A stretch of 64,000 nucleotides of DNA from Citrus sinensis. Lineage: Eukaryota > Streptophyta > Magnoliopsida > Sapindales > Rutaceae. Every line of letters starts with the position of its first letter. Positions within the stretch are counted from its first letter, which is position 1. This document shows positions 38,022 to 49,994 of this stretch, piece by piece. The stretch covers positions 11,469,001 through 11,533,000 of the forward strand of contig NC_068562.1 of the NCBI RefSeq assembly GCF_022201045.2, written 5' to 3'. The notes beneath the pieces are model-generated. The model was not told where the DNA came from and ran no database searches. It was given only the letters and a program-made list of their open reading frames with translations. Both the position numbers and the translations under genes were made by a program.

Positions 38022-39948
38022 TAAGGATGGCAATGGATCAAATCTTACCCAAGATCCAAGTGATCCAAATCCAATCGGATCGGATTTGGGTCGGATTAAA
38101 ATGGATTTGGATCGGATTTGGTTATCGATACGTGGATCTAAGGCGGATCTGGAGCAAGTTCGGATTTATCTTAATATTTAGATCCAGATCCATATCCACT
38201 CACCATTTAATGTAATTTTATTTTAAAAATTTCTTAACAATTATGTAATTATAAATGATAATAAAATTTATAAATGATGATAAAATTTATCCATTAGCAT
38301 ATATTTAAGAATCTTAAAACTTAAAGGTATTTAAATGATAATAAGACAAAAATTTATCAAGTGTAAAATAAAATTAGGATAGCCTACCCTAATTTTTTTT
38401 TTTTAGTTTTTCACTCAATATTTAGTCTATTTTTTTTCTCTTTAGTCTACTCCCGCTTCTCCACTTCATTTGAATGCTTGGATCAATCCTTTAATTGCTA
38501 GGAAAATCTATAGACTTGAGTTTTTTTTTTCTATCATTTTCTCATAATCGTATTTATTTTGTATAATCACTAATCAGTGGTGGCTATCAACTATAAAATA
38601 ATTATGTTAATTATATATTTAGTTAAATATAATATGAACATAATAAAAATAATAAAGCACTGAATATAATAAATTATTTTTAACTTATATGTTATTATTT
38701 AATGATATAGGAATGATGATGGTGTGCCGTGAATATCAGAATGGTAAAGGAGACATTAGAATATTATAATGATCTTATTCCGACAATTACTTTTGATAGC
38801 TATTTTATTATCTTTCTTATTTGTTTATTTTAGTGTAAAAGTAGAAGTTACAACACTTATTATATTTTTTTTATACAAATTATATAATTTAATTGTTACC
38901 AATGCATTTTAGTCTTAAATTTTCTTTTTAAAAAATTATTGATCTCTTATTATTGAAATTTAAAATTCATGATGGATCTAGAGCAGATTTGGATTTTAAT
39001 TTTTCTTTTTGGATTTAGAGCAGATATAGATCTTTATTTTTTGTTTTGGATCTAGATATGGAGTGGAAAATATAGATCCATGATGAATTTAGAGCAGCTA
39101 CGAATCTTAATTTTTAGAGTAAGACTATTAGCACTCCTCTAAATATCTCTTAACACCCCTTTAGTTATTTTACACTTTTAACTTTTATTAAAATTACATA
39201 CTAAGACAATTTCTAATTAAACCTATACTCAAAATCAAATAATTTTTATCCCTTAAAAATTCCTTATACGGCATGTTTTCATTAAGAATTTTAAAATCTT
39301 TATACGACATTTGGTATAAACTCTCTTTTCTTTCTTAAATCCTAATCTAAGAGTTTCAAATTTAGGAGAAAATAATCATACAAACAGATGAGGATGATAA
39401 TAAAAAATAAGTTTGCTATTATTTTATTGTTTTACAATTATAATGACAGGGAGAGTGTTGAACAATGTTCAACAAATGTTTAACAAATGTCAACTGTTTG
39501 GTTGATTATTGCTGAATAAATTACTATTGTTCAAGTTTTGTGTCTTGTATTATCTTATGTAATATCTGTACAATGATTGTGAAGGAGGAAAGTTCTACCA
39601 TAGATGTCATTCTTGATAATAAAGTAGATGTTATGGATTACACTGTTGCATTCACTACTGAAGAGGTATAATGCTAAATAAATCTTCTTACATATATTTT
39701 CTTTTCTTTGAATTGTTAACTAATATATTATTAAACAATGGGGTTTATACTAATAAATTTAAATTAAGGGTATTTTTGTCATTAAAGGGGTGTTAAAAGA
39801 ATTTTATAATATTTTAATGGGGTTAATAAAGAAAAGAGGTGTTGAGAGACATTTAGAGGGGTGCCAATAGTCCCACTCTAATTTTTATAATGGATTTGGA
39901 TCTAGAGCATAGTAGATCCAATCCATATCTGCTTCATTGCCATCCCTA
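38022..39948 (+). mobile_element. hAT-type non-autonomous transposon, copy 1, with nested MITE
   Basis: Ends TAAGGATGGCAATGG and, on the other strand, TAGGGATGGCAATGA; exact 8-bp TSD AATGGAGG at 38014-38021 and 39949-39956. Both ends carry many GATCC/GGATC/GGATTTGGATC motifs, the kind of subterminal repeat hAT transposases bind. About 1.16 kb without the MITE at 39117-39878. No transposase text. Copy 2 (58127-59084) is in the opposite orientation. Confidence 0.88.
39117..39878. mobile_element. Mutator-like MITE, copy 2 (762 bp), nested in hAT copy 1
   Basis: Left end GAGTAAGACTATTAGCACTC, right end on the other strand GAGTGGGACTATTGGCACCC. Exact 9-bp TSD TAATTTTTA at 39108-39116 and 39879-39887. 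The uninterrupted target TAATTTTTA exists in hAT copy 2 (its complement at 58188-58196), which confirms the boundaries. No coding text. Confidence 0.92.
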
Positions 39949-40489
39949 AATGGAGGGGACTATATGATAATTTAAGAAAATTTGAGGAGTGTAATTGACA
40001 TTTTCCCTTGTTGAAGCCCGAGCCCGACCCGACAACATAAATAAAGGGCCAGAGCCCAAATAAAAAGCCCGAATTTTCACCTTTGAGTCGGGCTCGGGTT
40101 CACCCTAATATATATATATTTTTTTAATTTTTTTTAACATCTAAATAATTTAAATTTCCTCTCCTAATATATTAAAATTAAATATAAAAATTACTCTAAT
40201 CAGTATCTCAACCATAAAATTATATAAATAACTAAATACAAACAAAAAAACCATGTCTAATTCAAATAAAGTCACACAATTCAAATAAAAACATAATTTT
40301 TTTAATTATTAAGTAATCGTGTTGGGTCAGCTAAGCCTCAAACCCTGACCTGAATTTGACCGAGCTTTTATTTTTAAACCCGAGACCGAATTTTGACCCT
40401 TAAATTTGGATCAAAGCCCAAAAGATTTCATTATTAAGCAAAACAAAGCTTAAAATTCAAACAAATCTAGCTTAGAGACTAAGACTTTT

Positions 40490-40800
40490 TTTTTTCAGGC
40501 CTTGGATATAGAAGACGCACAAAAGAAAATTAAGCAAAACAATTATCTAGTGGAACACACTAACGAAACAGTGAAACCCAATGGGTTTAAAATGCTGTTC
40601 AAGGTTGTTCTCATAGAGCTAGTATAATCAAGTAGACTCATAGCCAAAAGTAACGTATTTCAATTTTCACATTGCATTATGCATATTTGTTTGGAATAAA
40701 AATTTTGAGATGTTTATCATTACTTTATGTATTTATTCATAAAATGAAAAGTACATTCATGGAAGTGCAAGATGTTACAACAAAGGGATAATGACATCTT
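40490..40800 (-). repeat. Possible relic of a polygalacturonase 5' flank
   Basis: Ordered weak matches to PG2 upstream DNA at 24555-24960: GAAGAC, AAATTAAGC..AACAATT, CAATGGGTTTAAAA, GTT.TTCTCA.AGAG.T, TTTCAATTTTCA/TTGATTTTCAT and GTGCAAGATGTTACAACAAA. No exon is left. Preceded at 40015-40480 by a stretch rich in CCCGAGCCCGACC-like motifs of unknown origin. Confidence 0.4.
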
Positions 40801-40928
40801 CGTCAACGTTTTACACCCATTTTGTACTTGGCATTAAAATAAACGAAAAGAAATACTATTGAACGGTAAATGTGCTCATAATTTCCACATATTAGTATGT
40901 CCAAATTACAAGGGTCAAATTTTATTTA

Positions 40929-41700
40929 GAGTTATTTTCCTTTTACTACTTAAGTTATTGTGAAATAACATATATATGTAACAAGTATTGCACCCTAATA
41001 TTTTACTACTAAAAAATTAAAAAATCTTGTATTTTACTACTTTTTCGTTAGTTGACCGTTAATTGAAATATAATATACTAATTTTACCCATACTTTAAGG
41101 AAAAAAAACTATTAATTAACAATAAAAGTTAATTATTATTAAATATTAATCATTGTACTAATTAATTTGTCTTTCAATTAAATACTAATTTTATTTTGAT
41201 AATCAATTATCAATAAAATTTAAAAATTATAAATTTTTATGTCATCAATTAACTAAAAACTTTATTATTTAATACTCGAATGTCTGTGATTGTTTATATT
41301 ATGTTTGCATGTGTTTGTATGTATGTTTGTTTGCTATTTTTTTTAATCGATAATTAATAATTAAAATTAAACTGATATTTAATTGAATGAAAAATGATTA
41401 TAATAAATGCAGTACAGAAACTTTTGGTTTCAGATTTTTATGTAAATGTAAACTTTTATTTAATTATTTGGGCTTTTAATATAATAGTAAAAATAATTAA
41501 GTTTTATCGTAATTTCTGTGGTTTTTTCCCCTTAAAGTAAGGGTGGAATTGATATTTTACAACTTAACTAACTGTCAACTAATGAAAAAGTAGTAATATG
41601 TAATATTTTTTAATTCTTTAATAGTAAAATGTTATGATGTGATACTTATTGCACCGAATTGTTATTTCACAATAACTAAGTAGTAAAAAGAAAATAAACC
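40929..41700. mobile_element. Mutator-like MITE, second family (772 bp)
   Basis: Inverted arms of about 150 bp: GAGTTATTTTCCTTTTACTA at the left, GGTTTATTTTCTTTTTACTA at the right on the other strand, both followed by CTTA.GTTATTGTGAAATAACA and later ACTTTTTC.TTAGTTGAC. Exact 9-bp TSD TTTTATTTA at 40920-40928 and 41701-41709. No coding text. Confidence 0.85.
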
Positions 41701-41709
41701 TTTTATTTA

Positions 41710-42528
41710 ATATTAATTTTAATACAAAAAGTCATTTTTACCCTTCAATAATGACATTTTTCGTTAATATTTTAAAGTCAGAGACGAATCGTGATATTGA
41801 AAATTTATGCAAACAAATAGAATCCGAATGGTAAAAAAAATTGATGGTAATTCTTCTACAAACGAAGCATTTTGGAAGATTACAAATGACACGAGGAGTG
41901 AGAAATTAACAATAAGAGCAAGGGCCGCCCAAATCCGAGGCCCAAGCCCAGCTAAGGCAGTTGCCCGAAGAATGCACACCCAATCCAGGGCCCTAATACG
42001 TTTTAGGCTGTTTATTGATAAACCTTAAGAAAATCATGAAAATAAAACATGTTCATGCATCTTAACAAAGTCCTGAAGTTACATTTAACTTGACGCCAGG
42101 AAAAACTCACTAACTGATTTTCTTGTCCTTACTATCTTGTTACTCATTTTTACATTGCTTTGCCTGGCTGTAACTTAAACAAACCTTTTAACAAATATTT
42201 AAAGACTTAGAATCTTAATAAACATAGCAAGACTCACGGTGTATTTTTTTTTAATTTTTAAAATCAGCCAATCATATCTAAAGATGGCTAATGGGCTGTG
42301 TTAAGTGTTACCCTACAGGCCTACGAGCACAGTCTTATTAAAGTAATTTTTAAAGATAAGTAATTGAATGTCATTATTGTAGCTCCTATTGACTCAAACA
42401 AAAATAAATTAAAGGAAGAATTTTTTTTTTTTTACACTTACCTAAAACTCCTATAATTGCATCCGCACGAGGGTTCTCTTATTTGTTACAGAATTCGTAA
42501 TCTTTTTAAATAATCGAGTTCGGATTAA
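41710..42528. other. Intergenic, nothing recognised
   Basis: Contains a GC-richer stretch at 41920-41995 (AGGGCCGCCCAAATCCGAGG) that looks transposon-derived but has no partner repeat here. Confidence 0.35.
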
Positions 42529-43396
42529 GGTAGCGTTTACTTTTTGAATTGGATTGGGAATCCTGAGGAGTGGGAATCCTAGGATTGGGAGTGTGGAGTG
42601 GGAGTGAGAGTAGGTTGTTTACTTACACTGGAATGGAAGCATGGAATGGAGATCAGAATCCAATTTATGTGTTTACTTTATCTTGGATTGGGAGTAAATA
42701 GTTTCAAATTACAATTTTATCCTTATTTAAAGAATTATAATTTTTAATTACAAAACTAATAAAAAAATATATTTAATGAATAATATTTATTTTATTATAT
42801 CTGTAAATTTATTATAATTATTAATATTCTTAATTATGAACAATAAATTATTAATTGTAATTTTAATATAAAATGAAATGTTATTTTATTTTATTTAATA
42901 TAATTATATTAAATTTATTATTATATAAAATAATAATATAATATTATTTAGTACAAAATTAATATTTTCTTAGAATAAAGTATTTATTATTATTATTAAA
43001 TAAATATAGTACTATTATTTTTAAAATAAATATAATAATATTATATTTATTAATTCTCTATTAATATAATAATATTATTTTAAAATAATTTTAACTTAGA
43101 ATCAATGTAAATTATTATTTAGTTAAATATAATATTATTATTTAAATAAATATAATATTATTTATTTTATTTTATTAATTATATAACATAAAATAAAAAA
43201 AGGGTAGAAATGGGAGAGGTGGGAGTGGATTTCCACTCCCACCTCCCCCAATGGGAGTCCCACTCCCACTCCCCACTCCAAAAATGAGTGGGGCCCACGG
43301 AGTGAGACTCCCAATCCCTCCCCATTTTAAGTAAGTAAACACTGGAGTGGGAGGAATCCACACTCCTCACTCCCACTCCAGCAAGTAAACACAACA
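42529..43396. mobile_element. Harbinger-like non-autonomous element (868 bp)
   Basis: Ends GGTAGCGTTTACTTTTTGAA and, on the other strand, TGTTGTGTTTACTTGCTGGA, flanked by TAA at 42526-42528 and 43397-43399, the 3-bp TSD class of PIF/Harbinger. Subterminal parts are dense in GGAGTGGGA / TCCCACTCC motifs on opposite strands; the middle is almost pure A/T. No transposase. The small reading frames at 43175-43397 come from the repeat itself. Confidence 0.72.
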
Positions 43397-43399
43397 TAA

Positions 43400-44003
43400 G
43401 TGGAGTGATGATCCTTCGAAAATGGACCCGGATGAGCCTTAGATATCAGTGTTCCAAAAAATAAAAAGTCATTTTACTCCTTTTGGGGTCTGTTCAGTGC
43501 CCAATCTTAGGGAGTGCATTACTTTTCAAAGATAGAGTAATCCTAGTTTGCCTGGACGAAACTACCCGAATTTCACCAGACAAGCCGGAAGCTATAGGCC
43601 TTGGGAAGGCTCCTACCGGATGGTTTAGAAATAGCATGAAATGAATTATAAAATCTTAATACATACATCAACTCTTAACCTTCAAAGCCACATCATCGAC
43701 TAATCCATCATCACGTTATAGTCAACCTTTTAAATATTTTTGGCAACAGATTGTTCAACTAATTATATGGTTATCATCTGCATAAGCGTCAATAATTCTA
43801 TCCTAATAAGACAACTTTTAGCATGCGGCTAAAGTAATAAATTATGTCTCAGCCATAAATCTAATAGCATTATTATTCTAATCTCAACAAAGCTCCTGAT
43901 AAAAATAAAACATGAAATGGGAAACAGAAAGCACCAAATTGACTACAATTCACTAACTCTCTAGCAACTACGGGTCACATTAAAGCATGAGCTCTCTATC
44001 TTA
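43400..44003. other. 3' flank of the ATS3-like gene
   Basis: No coding text or repeat recognised. Confidence 0.35.
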
Positions 44004-45127
44004 TTACATTGCTGATTTGGAGTCTGAGGCAGCATTACAATAATTAAATCCATACCAAATGTCATCAGGGATCCAAGTATTGTAATAAAAAGTGATAGAC
44101 CTCGTGTAGTAGCCGTACACTGTCACACTTTCTGGCTTCCAGCCATCGTATCCGCTTCTGTAGAGGTACAGATAGCAAATTTGGTATGTACATGGTCCGT
44201 ATAACGTATATGTGTCTGTGGAACAACTTTCAAATGTCCTCGAATACGGGTCATCTAACCTCGGAGCATAGACCTAAAAATCCAAATAAAAATGAGCCAG
44301 AGCTAAAATCAACACACTCGTGACATGGGCAATCTATACAATTCTGTGTTATAAGTGATACAAAAGTCTTAATGTTTTATTAGAGTATTTTCAATATGAT
44401 TATTTTGTTTGTAACTGTTACATCATCTTGGTAACTATGTTTTGTTCATGGTTCCCTAATTTTGAGTAACACCCACTATTGTGATCCCCAACCGATTAAC
44501 AGTATGTTTATAACTGTTATATCGACTTCCTACCGATGCGGGCTGGGTTCGAACCCAGGCCTCTTATAACACGCCGAGAGATTTTATCAGTTAAAGCCAA
44601 CTAACATCCAGTGTATCTTACAAGTATAACACAACACATTCACTCTTACTTTACCTAACTTATACCTCACAACTAGTGAATTAATACAGCTACCGTCACA
44701 CCTCAATCCATACTAATCCTACAGGTATATATACAAATAAAAGTTTGTATGTATGTATGTATGTATATACTATATCGTTTGTGTATTTAGATAAAAACCT
44801 GATTGCCATAAGCATCACCAAAAGCGAGGCTGATTTGATCACGAGTGTATCTGGTTGAAGAACAGCTTGTCCTAATATCCACCGTGTAAGAGCAACTCCT
44901 ATCATTCTGTCAAAAAAAGATTATAAAAGTTGCACATAATCAAGATTTTAAAAATCTAATCCAAAAATTTTTATTTAAAAAATAAAATAAAGAAAAGGAA
45001 AAAAAAATGATACCTGGGTAGCATTGACCTTGAAGGATCTGTGTGGTTGAGGCAGAGGCTCTATGGGCCTGGCTTCTGAGCTGGCGAATATGAGAAGCAA
45101 AGAGAGCAAAAAAACCACTGCTTTCAT
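44004..45127 (-). CDS. Embryo-specific ATS3-like secreted protein (PLAT/LH2 fold)
   Basis: 163 aa in three exons: 45127-45014, 44906-44799, 44273-44004 (GT-AG, phase 0 at both joins). A signal peptide (MKAVVFLLSLLLIFASSEA) precedes a six-cysteine-type domain: CSYTVDIRTSCSSTRYTRDQ, ISLAFGDAYGNQVYAPRLDD, RTFESCSTDTYTLYGPCTYQ, ICYLYLYRSGYDGWKPESV, IWYGFNYC. This matches the plant embryo-specific protein 3 (ATS3) family, whose members are small apoplastic proteins; molecular function is unknown. An ABRE/G-box (CCACGTGT, 45324-45331) lies about 200 bp upstream of the start. Intron 2 contains a (TATG)n microsatellite at 44748-44766. Confidence 0.9.
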
Positions 45128-46636
45128 CGTCTCCGCCCGCACAAAAAACCTGTGAGTAAGAGAGAGTGAGACTTACAGTACGTTGGTTGAGTGACGCATT
45201 TTATGTTCAGAACTTTCTGGTGAAATGTCAAAACGGAAGGAAGGGCAGACTAGTCTTTTCATTTACTATTAACAAGTGAGGGAATCATTCAAGATGCTAT
45301 TTTAATGCCCCATTGTGTGTGAACCACGTGTAAGAAGTACACGGGTAGGTAGCTAATTCATCAGTTTGCTTTGAGACCACATAAAATAAATTACTATTTA
45401 TTTATTTTTAATTCCACATCTGAACACATCTAACTCATTAATTGTGTTAAACTCAACTCCGATATTCTCAATGTTGCCCCGTGAGAAATAAACATTAAAA
45501 TCATGTTTTACGCACTAAACGTAAACCCCACATCATACCACCCACCTATAAATTTTTTTTCTTCTTTTTACCCTACTCACTCACTTTATAAAATTTTTGG
45601 CCCGGGGCTAGGTTTAGGTTTTTATTTATTTTTAAAATTATTATAAATTTAAAATAAATTAATAATTATAATTATAAATAAATTAAAGAAACTGAATATT
45701 TAAAATAAAATAATAAATAAAGTAAATAAAAGCTTAGAAATTTAATTTTTTTAATACTGAATTCTTTAATTTTATTAATTAACATATAAAAGAGAGTTTA
45801 ATATTATAATTATAATTTTTTTGAATTATTATTGATTTATAAATTAAGAATTTAAGTTTTTTTAAGTTTTATTTTTTTAATTTTAATTATATTATTATAA
45901 TTTATAATATTTTTTTAAAAAACAATAGTGGATCTAGATTTAGCCCAAATTATTATAATTTATAAATAATGGCTAACTTCAAACTTTTGTAAAAAATAAA
46001 AAAAAAGCATTTTAAATAATATTACCCCCAGTCATACCAATAGTCTATTGTATGTTGATATTATTTTGCTTAGGAGCAGTAGCGTTCAAAATGTTCTGTT
46101 TTTTTTCCAATACAAATATAAGGAAAGTTTAGTTGCCCAATTTTTGTAAGTTCACCTTAATTTTGAGCCATTCTATATTTGAACCAGAAATACAAATCAA
46201 ATGTCTTAATAAATTTCCAGCGAGCAATTCATATTCAAATTCTTCTCAAGGAATCTGACTTAACTGCAGGACGCGTGTATGTGTTCAGTGACTCACCACC
46301 AAATTGGATACAGCAGACATTTGTCACGTGAGCAAGCAAAATGCCACACATTAGTAGTTCTCATCTCTATAAATGATTTTTTTTTTCAATTTATATTGCA
46401 TAAATGTGTATCCATCTCACTGATATAAATTAATTTCTAACAAAAAAGACGTTTCTATAACAAAATAAGTATGCAATACCAAATATCTATATATACATAT
46501 TCATGATCGATTTATCGATTATAAAGCTACAGGAAAGCGTGCACAAATTTATATAAACTTGGGAAACATAAAAGATATTACATACTAGAACAACAATAAA
46601 GGGTGGTGCACATCTAGGTAGCTTCAGACGCCGGAT
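45128..46636. other. Intergenic region between ATS3-like and SPX genes
   Basis: 45128-45400 is the ATS3-like promoter side, with a CACGTG core at 45325-45330. 45600-46000 is extremely AT-rich with no structure I can assign. The right end is the SPX 3' flank. Confidence 0.45.
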
Positions 46637-47860
46637 TTATGGTTCTCCGGCCAGGAAGAGGCGGTAGAGCATCGCCTCGCACTCCTTCATAAGGTTGTAA
46701 AGCAACTCCGTGGACAAGAAAGGCTGGTCTAGGACCCTCGGCACGGAGTTAAATTGAACATTTGAACTGCTTGCTCGCTTCTTTTGCTTCTTTACTATCT
46801 TTCTAAATCCTGTTTAAAGTTACAGATTGCCTGATCATATAATAAAAATCCCTTGGAATCATGCAAAAAGTACGTATCGAGTTTGATTTGCTTTGGTTTA
46901 GTTATAGAATTCTTTTCTGATACGGATGTCTACATGTTTTGAACGTATTTTACAACAACATGAAATATTTTATATTATAAGAAGCTGAATCCACATTTTA
47001 AATATTATATTGTAGACATTCGTACTTAAGGATGATATTGGTTTATATTTTTGTAATCTGAAAATCATGAAAAGAAAAGATACCTGTGGAGTTAAGGACA
47101 CTGTAGTGCAACAGACAAACCATCTCTGCGTGAAAATCTAAAATACTCTTTTGCAAATTCAGCATCGTCTCACGGCAGCAAAGGTTGGCTTCCATATTTT
47201 TCAGCTCCTGCAATGCCAATCAGCGGCCAATTTCTTCAACCAGTTCGTTACTGTTATGATCACTAATCAACGTAAGAAAATGACTGGCCAATCACATAGC
47301 AATCCTTCTTTACCCCTATATATTTCTGGGCATTTACTTATTATGAAATACTACTAGACAAGATTTTCTCCTTTGGTAAATGACAAACACGATACAATGG
47401 GCAAGATTAATTTTTGGGAATTGCACCATGACCATTAACTAATTGTGTGAAAATGAAAAAATGAGATATAATCATTCTCTAATATAGACAGACGTGCTTA
47501 GTTGACTGCTTGATTTCTAATAAACATTGAATGAAATCGTATCTTATAAAAAAGACGAGATAAATCTTTATTATATACCTTTAATCTGATGACATAATCT
47601 TCCTCTTTATCAATGTAAAATGTATTAACCTTGTGCAATTCCACATCTAATAATTGAGTGAATCTCATGAAATTCACGTCCACTCTGCCATTTCCAGCAT
47701 GTAAAAGATCTTCAATGGAAATTCGTGACCTCTTCTTTGCCCTGGACACAGGATCAATCAAATTCAGTTGTTTCTTCAATTGCTTGTAAGATATAAACTC
47801 ACCTCTCCATTCAGGGAGGCATCTCTCTATCTCTTCTCGAAGCCTTTTCCCGTACTTCAT
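46637..47860 (-). CDS. Short SPX-domain protein
   Basis: 192 aa in three exons: 47860-47579, 47207-47084, 46809-46637 (GT-AG). The SPX domain starts MKYGKRLREEIERCLPEW, with SYKQLKKQLNLIDP (Lys26, Lys29, Lys30), DVNFMRFTQLLDVELHKVN, YVIRLKELKNMEA, and a last basic helix GFRKIVKKQKKR (residues 136-147), matching the lysine surface that binds inositol pyrophosphates. SPX proteins sense phosphate status and inhibit PHR1-type factors. The usual SPX1-3 length is about 245-300 aa; this one lacks part of the acidic linker after YVIRLK and ends soon after a SPX3-like tail (LLYNLMKECEAMLYRLF). The ATG is at 47860; an upstream TTG in the same frame is not used. Three P1BS-like sites lie upstream. Confidence 0.88.
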
Positions 47861-47943
47861 TGCCAAGTAAATTAATTAATTCTTCCTTGCTGCATTGTAA
47901 TATGACAACTCTATACTTATATATATATGCAGCAAAATTGGAA

Positions 47944-48263
47944 GCATATCCAAATTTAATATCCCAAGTGGATGCATAAATTTTGTTGGTTTTGGCTCAA
48001 TTTCTTTCAAAGAAGTCATTCCTTGAATCTATCGATATAAGAAATTGATACTCTTAACATATTGTGTATTCCAAAGTTTCTGGCTTCCTGCTACGATTAT
48101 ATTATTCATATTACAGTAATAAAGCCAAGTAAAAGTTTCCTTAAACCTTGAACAAAATCAGAATCCTGTGCGTTACCATTTAGGCGCCAAGTATATCCTA
48201 AATGTTGTGCCAAATATTCTCATCGAATCACCAAGTACAATCAACTATGATACCTGCATATTC
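47944..48263 (-). promoter_or_regulatory. Three P1BS (PHR1-binding) sites upstream of SPX
   Basis: GNATATNC matches: GCATATCC at 47944-47951, GTATATCC at 48191-48198 and GCATATTC at 48256-48263, i.e. about 85, 330 and 395 bp before the SPX start. P1BS is the binding site of PHR1-type phosphate-starvation factors, which induce SPX genes. The sites are seen; their use is inferred. Confidence 0.65.
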
Positions 48264-48354
48264 GTGTGACACGCTCCAGTTGTTTTTATTAATATTACTA
48301 TTTTTTTGACACTTTTTTTTTTCTTTTCAAAATGATATTACGATCTTCTTATCA

Positions 48355-48560
48355 TTTAGAGTAAAAAACACATTCTATTAGAGTGCATATTTTTTATCTT
48401 TTAACTTGTCCTTTATTTTAATAAACATGAGAAAATACACTATATTAGAATATGTGTTTTGTTAATCTTTTTTTTTCTTTTAACTTTTGCTTGTCTCTTA
48501 TTTTAATAAACATGACAACATACGCTATTTTAGAGTATGTGTTTTTTTAATTTTTTTTAA
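48355..48560. repeat. Short tandem duplication, period about 107 bp
   Basis: TTATTTTAATAAACATGA followed by (A/G)A(A/C)ATAC(A/G)CTAT.TTAGA.TATGTGTTTT occurs twice, with a diverged third copy at its left. Non-coding. Confidence 0.6.
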
Positions 48561-48858
48561 TTTGCCCCTTATTTTTGTTGATGTAAGAGATTCTCTTATT
48601 ATAAAATTACTCCAATAAAAATTATGCCTAATTACCTATATAGTTATGTTGGCCGGCTACCTTCAAATGGTAGGAACTTGGAAGCAAATATTTCGCCACT
48701 AATGCACACAAGAGGCCTTAACTAATTACCATCCAACTACTATTGATTGATTTTATTTATTTATTTATTTACCATACTTTCCCAATTTTTTTATTCAAAT
48801 GATATATCTTTCATTGATTGGTTGATAATTCTCCATAATATCTAAGTCAATACACAAA

Positions 48859-49594
48859 GGGTGCGTTTGGTACACGTATTGTATTATGTTGTATTACATT
48901 ATTTTAATGCTGGTGTATTGTATTATATTGTATTGCATTAGCACTATATTATAATAATACTGTACAATGTTTGGTACTACACTGTATTGTAATAATTTTT
49001 TTGATTAATTTAAATTAAATTTTATACTATATTATATTAATATGTTATATTATATTATTATATTTAAATTGTATTAATATTTTATATTAGATTAATATAT
49101 TTAAATTGTATTAATATTTTATATTATTATTAATTTTAAATTAATATTATTTAAATTTATTCATATTTAACTATTTATTATTAGTTATAATAAATTATAA
49201 TATAAAAATAAAAAATAATAATATTGAATAATAAATTACATATTTATTAATTTATATTAATAATTATAATATAAAATAAAAATATTATATTATATTATAT
49301 TAAATTAAAAGTTATTATTATTATTATAAAGCAAAAGTCAAAAGTCAAAAGTCAAAAAGTAAAAGCAAAAGTCAAGTTGCAAAGGTAAAAAGCAAAAAAG
49401 GGAGAAAAAAAAAATCAAGCGGTAGTTGCCGCATTAACTTAAACCCGACTGTGAGTCGGATTTAGCTAATACAGCAACTTACTGTATTAACTTGGCCCAA
49501 TAATGTGGTGTTATTGTAACTTTTATTTTGTTAAACATGAACTTGTATAAAATTAATAAAATGAGGGCTTTTAATACAACAACTAAACAAGTCC
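48859..49594. mobile_element. Probable Harbinger/hAT-like MITE (736 bp)
   Basis: Left end GGGTGCGTTTGGTACACG..TTGTATTA, a common plant transposon terminus; right end on the other strand GGACTTGTTTAGTTG..TTGTATTA. Very AT-rich interior with a short (AAAAGTC)n stretch at 49327-49370. TSD not resolved, so the class is uncertain. Confidence 0.55.
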
Positions 49595-49877
49595 AAAATC
49601 AATTACTCTTTATTTAAATATGATTGTACAAACTATTGATATTTGCAATTTCAAAGATTTCGAGATTTTGTCTAAAATGGACGGGATATGTCTGCGTGTG
49701 TGTGTACGCGAGATTTTAATCTCATCCACGCGCGTGGGAAGAACAATGATTCGAACGGGTATGGGCTGATATCCCAACTTCTGTTTTCAATTCCTGCCGC
49801 GTTGTACTTTAATTAATTCAACTCAAGAGATGATAATACAAACCTATTACCTATACATATACGAATGGATAAAATTA

Positions 49878-49985
49878 TGGTGCAATTGTAGTATCATATT
49901 AAAATTACATCCGGTCATTAGATCTAGTCACAGTTATCACCATAGTTGGATCTAATGATTGAAAACAACTGTAGTATGGAACCAA
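49878..49985. repeat. Hairpin MITE candidate related to 36555-36682
   Basis: GTGCAATTGTAGTATCAT at the left and CAACTGTAGTATGG at the right, with an inner pair GTCATTAGATC / GATCTAATGAT. A TA/TG microsatellite follows at 49994-50057. Confidence 0.45.
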
Positions 49986-49994
49986 CGATCCTAC

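Noticed and set aside
37829..38215. 128-codon plus-strand reading frame
   Set aside because: Its second half is the GATCC-rich end of the hAT element and its first half is AT-rich spacer crossing the TSD.
43175..43397. Gly/Pro-rich minus-strand reading frames
   Set aside because: They fall wholly inside the subterminal GGAGTGGGA repeats of the Harbinger-like element.
44521..44596. tRNA-like B-box (GGGTTCGAACCCAGG) downstream of a GCGGGCTG stretch
   Set aside because: No acceptor stem or A-box could be built around it, and there is no cloverleaf. Such text is common in plant repeat relics.
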